64,000 nucleotides of DNA. Origin: Neurospora intermedia (Eukaryota; Ascomycota; Sordariomycetes; Sordariales; Sordariaceae). The DNA is taken from positions 2,914,001 through 2,978,000 of the forward strand of contig BTPP01000002.1 in the NCBI GenBank assembly GCA_037102815.1, written 5' to 3'. Positions 60,695-64,000 of this stretch are shown in pieces. The stretch's first letter is position 1; each line of letters starts with the position of its first letter. The notes beneath the pieces are model-generated. The model saw nothing but the letters and a program-made list of their open reading frames with translations. It had not been told where the DNA came from and made no database searches. The position numbers were made by a program, and so were the translations under genes.

Positions 60695-63600
60695 TGTATT
60701 ACGTACGTTGGGCACTCTTAGCCTATTTAAGCTAATTTAGTAGGGGCTTTTCAAATCCCTCTCCTCTTCTACTCTTAAGCTAACTTTCAACCAATGAGAA
60801 ATTATCACTTTTTATAGTAGACTATACCGGATTGTCCTATAAAGTATTAATCTTCATCTCTATTTTGTTTAATCGACTGAATGAAATGAAATGAATTGCT
60901 TTTTTGAGTTTGTTGTCTTTTATATACTACACAACGTACTTGAAGCATTATTATGACCAACCAACAACACGATATTAACATCCTATCTAATATTACGTAT
61001 AATACCCCCAATATTTAAACCCAATAACCCTTAATAACCTTCAACAACCCTCGATAAGAATAGACAATTTAATTATCAACCCTATCCTTAAACCTCGTAT
61101 CCGAATACTATTTTATATTATTATCGAATTCTAAACTAGTCCTTTAATATCCCTATCTACTAAAAATCGAAACTTTGGACGGAAGATTTACTCTTTAGGT
61201 ACCCGAACTTTAAACCCTTAGTCTACTACTTTAATTATTAGACGGAAAATAAGATCGGCGTTATAGTTTAATTTTAGCGAGGCCGAATTTATACCTCGAA
61301 ATTTAGGGTTATAGAGCCGAAGTACCTTTTTATTTTATTTAACTTTTTAGTTATTATTAAGCAAAGTTTTTACGTAGATAGACGCAATTAAATTAAGAAT
61401 TCTAATACTTAATTATTTATTCCCGTCGGGGGTATTAAACGCTATAATTATAAAGGCCTCTATAGCGCCTATACTATTAGAATATTTCTTTTATTTTATT
61501 TTATTTTAATAAAGTACTTATAGAACCTCCTCGCGTACGTCGAAACCTTATATACCGATAATAACCTATATACTACCAACTTGGAATTTAATAATAAGGA
61601 AAATTTCGACGCCGGAGGCGCTAAACTAACGATATTATTTTTAGAGATCCTAATAGGTTTTAAAACTATTAAAAATCTTTTAATTAATTTAGGATTATTC
61701 CAAGGTACTATAGCAATACTAACTCTTATAGAGGTATCCCCCGTAGTAACCCCCGCCTAAACGATCCTAATAGAATTATTAATAGTAGTCCCGCTAATAA
61801 TATTATTAGAACGAACAAGAATACTATTACTATCGATTCGATCGGATATTTCTATATTTTTTAAAGTAAGTTTACTATTTATCTCCCAACTAAATTTACT
61901 CCTAGTAAGGCGACGAATAAATATAGCGAATTTAATATAATTATACTTTACGGAATAAAATACTAATAATATTAGTAAATATATTAAAGAGATAGAGGCG
62001 ACCCTAACCTTAGCCGGAATCAACGTTATTAGTTAAAATACAGTATTTAAAACCCAATTTCAGAAGGGTTTAAAAGGAAACGCAAAGTTATAGTAGGAAA
62101 TAAAGTTAGAGGAGAAGGAAAAAATAGGAAAGGTAAATATTATATAAATAGCGAAAAAGAAATAGGAAACGAAGAGGACGGATTTAAATATTATATCGGA
62201 TATTATAGGACTTAAAAGAAGGTTTAAAGAGTCGGTTAATAAATATTTTAAAAGGACGGAGAAATTATTTATTAAAATAAAATTAAAAGAATTGAAGTTT
62301 ATTATAGTTAATACAATATTAAATAAAATAGTAAGGGATAATTAAAGAATAGTAGCTATAAATAAAGGAATTAAATAGAAGTTAGAAGATAGGTTAATAG
62401 TATTAAGGTATATAATATTAATAGGTTCGGGTACGAAGGAATTTTCAACTTCTTTTACAAAGATTAAGAAAGCAGTATAATCGTTAGGGGTAGAAATAGG
62501 AGTATATAAGGAATTAGATAGTAAGGAGGATAGTATAATAAAGTTAAAAAATGTAATAAAACTATTTAAGTAGTTTCCAAACCTTAGGATCGGGGGGTAC
62601 TAATAATAAACGTAAATTCTAATAATTACAATATATAATACAAATTTCTACAATCCCAGCGAATAGAACGGATATAATACTAGTACGGGCTATAATTCAA
62701 ATAGTAATAAATATAACCCTAATAATAATAATTACAATTCGGGCGTATCCGGATATAATAATAGGGGTAATAGAGGTTATAATAGATTAGGATCTAGAAT
62801 ATATTATAATAATAGCACCTATAATAATAATTAGTCCCGCCCCCTACCTAAGATCTCTAATTCCTAGGACCCACGAAAGTATAAACTATTACTATATAGG
62901 ATATATTAGTATAATAATTATACGAACCTATAGGGAGATTATATAAATTTATAATATCCATTTCCAAGAATTAAAAATTAGGTTAAGATAGGAAACCGCC
63001 GGAAAAGAATATAATTAATAGAAATAAATAATACTATAACTCTAAATTAAACCTAGAATTAGTAAAATTAAAACTAATTATAGTAAAACTAAAACTAATA
63101 TAATAACACTATAAATAATATCCTATAAAATTATTAAAGAGTAATATATAGAATAATAAATTAGCGTATAAATTTCGAATATTATAAAGGTTCGTTAAAC
63201 GAAATTCGTATATTAGAGAATAAAGCGAAGATAGAGGGGATATAGGCGTTAAAAGCGGAATAAGAAAAATTAAAACGGGAATTATTAATAGTAATTAAAA
63301 AAAATATAGTAGCGGACGTCCGAACCTTAAACAATCTACATAAGGATATACCCCGCAAACTAAGAGAAAAATCGGCCTAGGACTTGGCAATAATTATAGA
63401 AAATACTTTAAATAAAATAAAAGAAAGAGAAAAATAAATAGAATTAATTTAATAAAATATTAATTCCAAATTAAATATCGATATAAGGGACTTATTCGGT
63501 AAAGAAGAGCTTCCTCGAAATTTTATAGAAATACTAGACGTAGTACCCCTAATAGTAAGGGAAGAACGATATTAGGAGAAAACTTTAGACCTAGCGTTAA

Positions 63601-64000
63601 AGGTATTAAAGCAGCCGCTACAAAAGAAGGGACCGGCACTCCAATTAGTTATAAAACTGAGGATAATAGAACCGATCGTAATAAAAAATAATAATTTAAA
63701 ATTTACTACTCCACAGCCGGTTACTATAGTAATAAAATTAGTAAAAGTCCCAAAGGGTCCCGAGAACCCCCTTCCTTAAATTACCCGGGATATTATTAAA
63801 GAAACTAAATAATAAGCTAAAGAGATTCTCGAGAAGGCCGAAGAGATCCTTAGAAAGAAACGCGTTCAATTATATATTAAAGGCTTAAAGGAATATAGTA
63901 TTAAACCGTTAAATATTAGAAGAATCCTAGCGGATATAAATCTTCCTATAAATATACTATAGTTTTTTAATACAATATTAAAAATTAGAACGGACTTCGC
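60695..64000 (+). mobile_element. Probable LTR-retrotransposon fossil D, running off the right edge
   Basis: A GC-balanced segment of about 240 bp (roughly 60695-60933, beginning TGTATTACGTACG and ending TACTACACA) has a TATTTAA box and a CT-rich initiation-like stretch, as in fungal LTRs. RIP-mutated, purine-rich plus-strand DNA follows to the window end. It looks like decayed gag, with a possible zinc-knuckle-like patch near 62.88-62.95 kb. The second LTR and pol would lie beyond the window, so the LTR call and family cannot be confirmed. It is broken throughout. Confidence 0.4.

Noticed and set aside
39400-64000. Mitochondrial or bacterial AT-rich DNA
   Set aside because: It contains gypsy elements with LTRs and target duplications and a TpA-rich, CpA-poor bias typical of RIP on nuclear DNA.

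Overview
The window is nuclear DNA of a filamentous ascomycete, most likely a Sordariales fungus close to Neurospora. Three things point there: host genes with short (60-105 nt) introns carrying CTAAC/CTGAC branch points; gene spacers rich in TACCTA/TAGGTA motifs; and a 25-kb AT-rich block with extreme TpA enrichment and CpA/TpG depletion, the mark of repeat-induced point mutation (RIP). Species is not determined.

Gene-bearing half (1-39.1 kb). Eleven protein genes are resolved, and for every spliced gene the exon phases join in frame. Order: an ABCC-type full ABC transporter (-, six exons, 1,541 aa); a GPI-anchored GH17 glucanase (+); a LIV-1/KE4-type ZIP zinc transporter (+); an arrestin-fold protein (+); a membrane-linked calcineurin-like phosphoesterase (-); a TM9/EMP70 protein (-); a long disordered hypothetical protein (-); a UCH-family deubiquitinase (-); the mitochondrial RNA helicase SUV3 (-); a VAMP7-type longin R-SNARE (+); and a short-chain dehydrogenase with a charged tail (-). 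They form no pathway cluster; this looks like ordinary housekeeping and secretory-pathway gene space. Long spacers (3.8 kb at 11.5-15.3 kb, 2.9 kb at 27.0-29.9 kb, 2.4 kb at 35.4-37.8 kb) show no supportable gene. Two short non-autonomous DNA transposons with TA target duplications lie in spacers (5986-6334 and 23087-23838).

RIP block (39.26-64 kb). A sharp composition switch about 170 bp upstream of the dehydrogenase start coincides with a terminal-inverted-repeat-like sequence whose inverted partner is at about 60.46 kb, so roughly 21 kb may be one large decayed element with later insertions inside it. Nested within are a Ty3/gypsy LTR retrotransposon fossil A (43604-59179; 218-bp LTRs; target duplication TAATT), a second gypsy fossil B inside A (44310-51789; 260-bp LTRs; target duplication CGGTC), and a GC-rich, hardly mutated 661-bp insertion C inside A's pol region (54077-54737; 14-bp target duplication). 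A further LTR-retrotransposon-like fossil D probably starts near 60.7 kb and runs off the window. No intact gene was found in this half.
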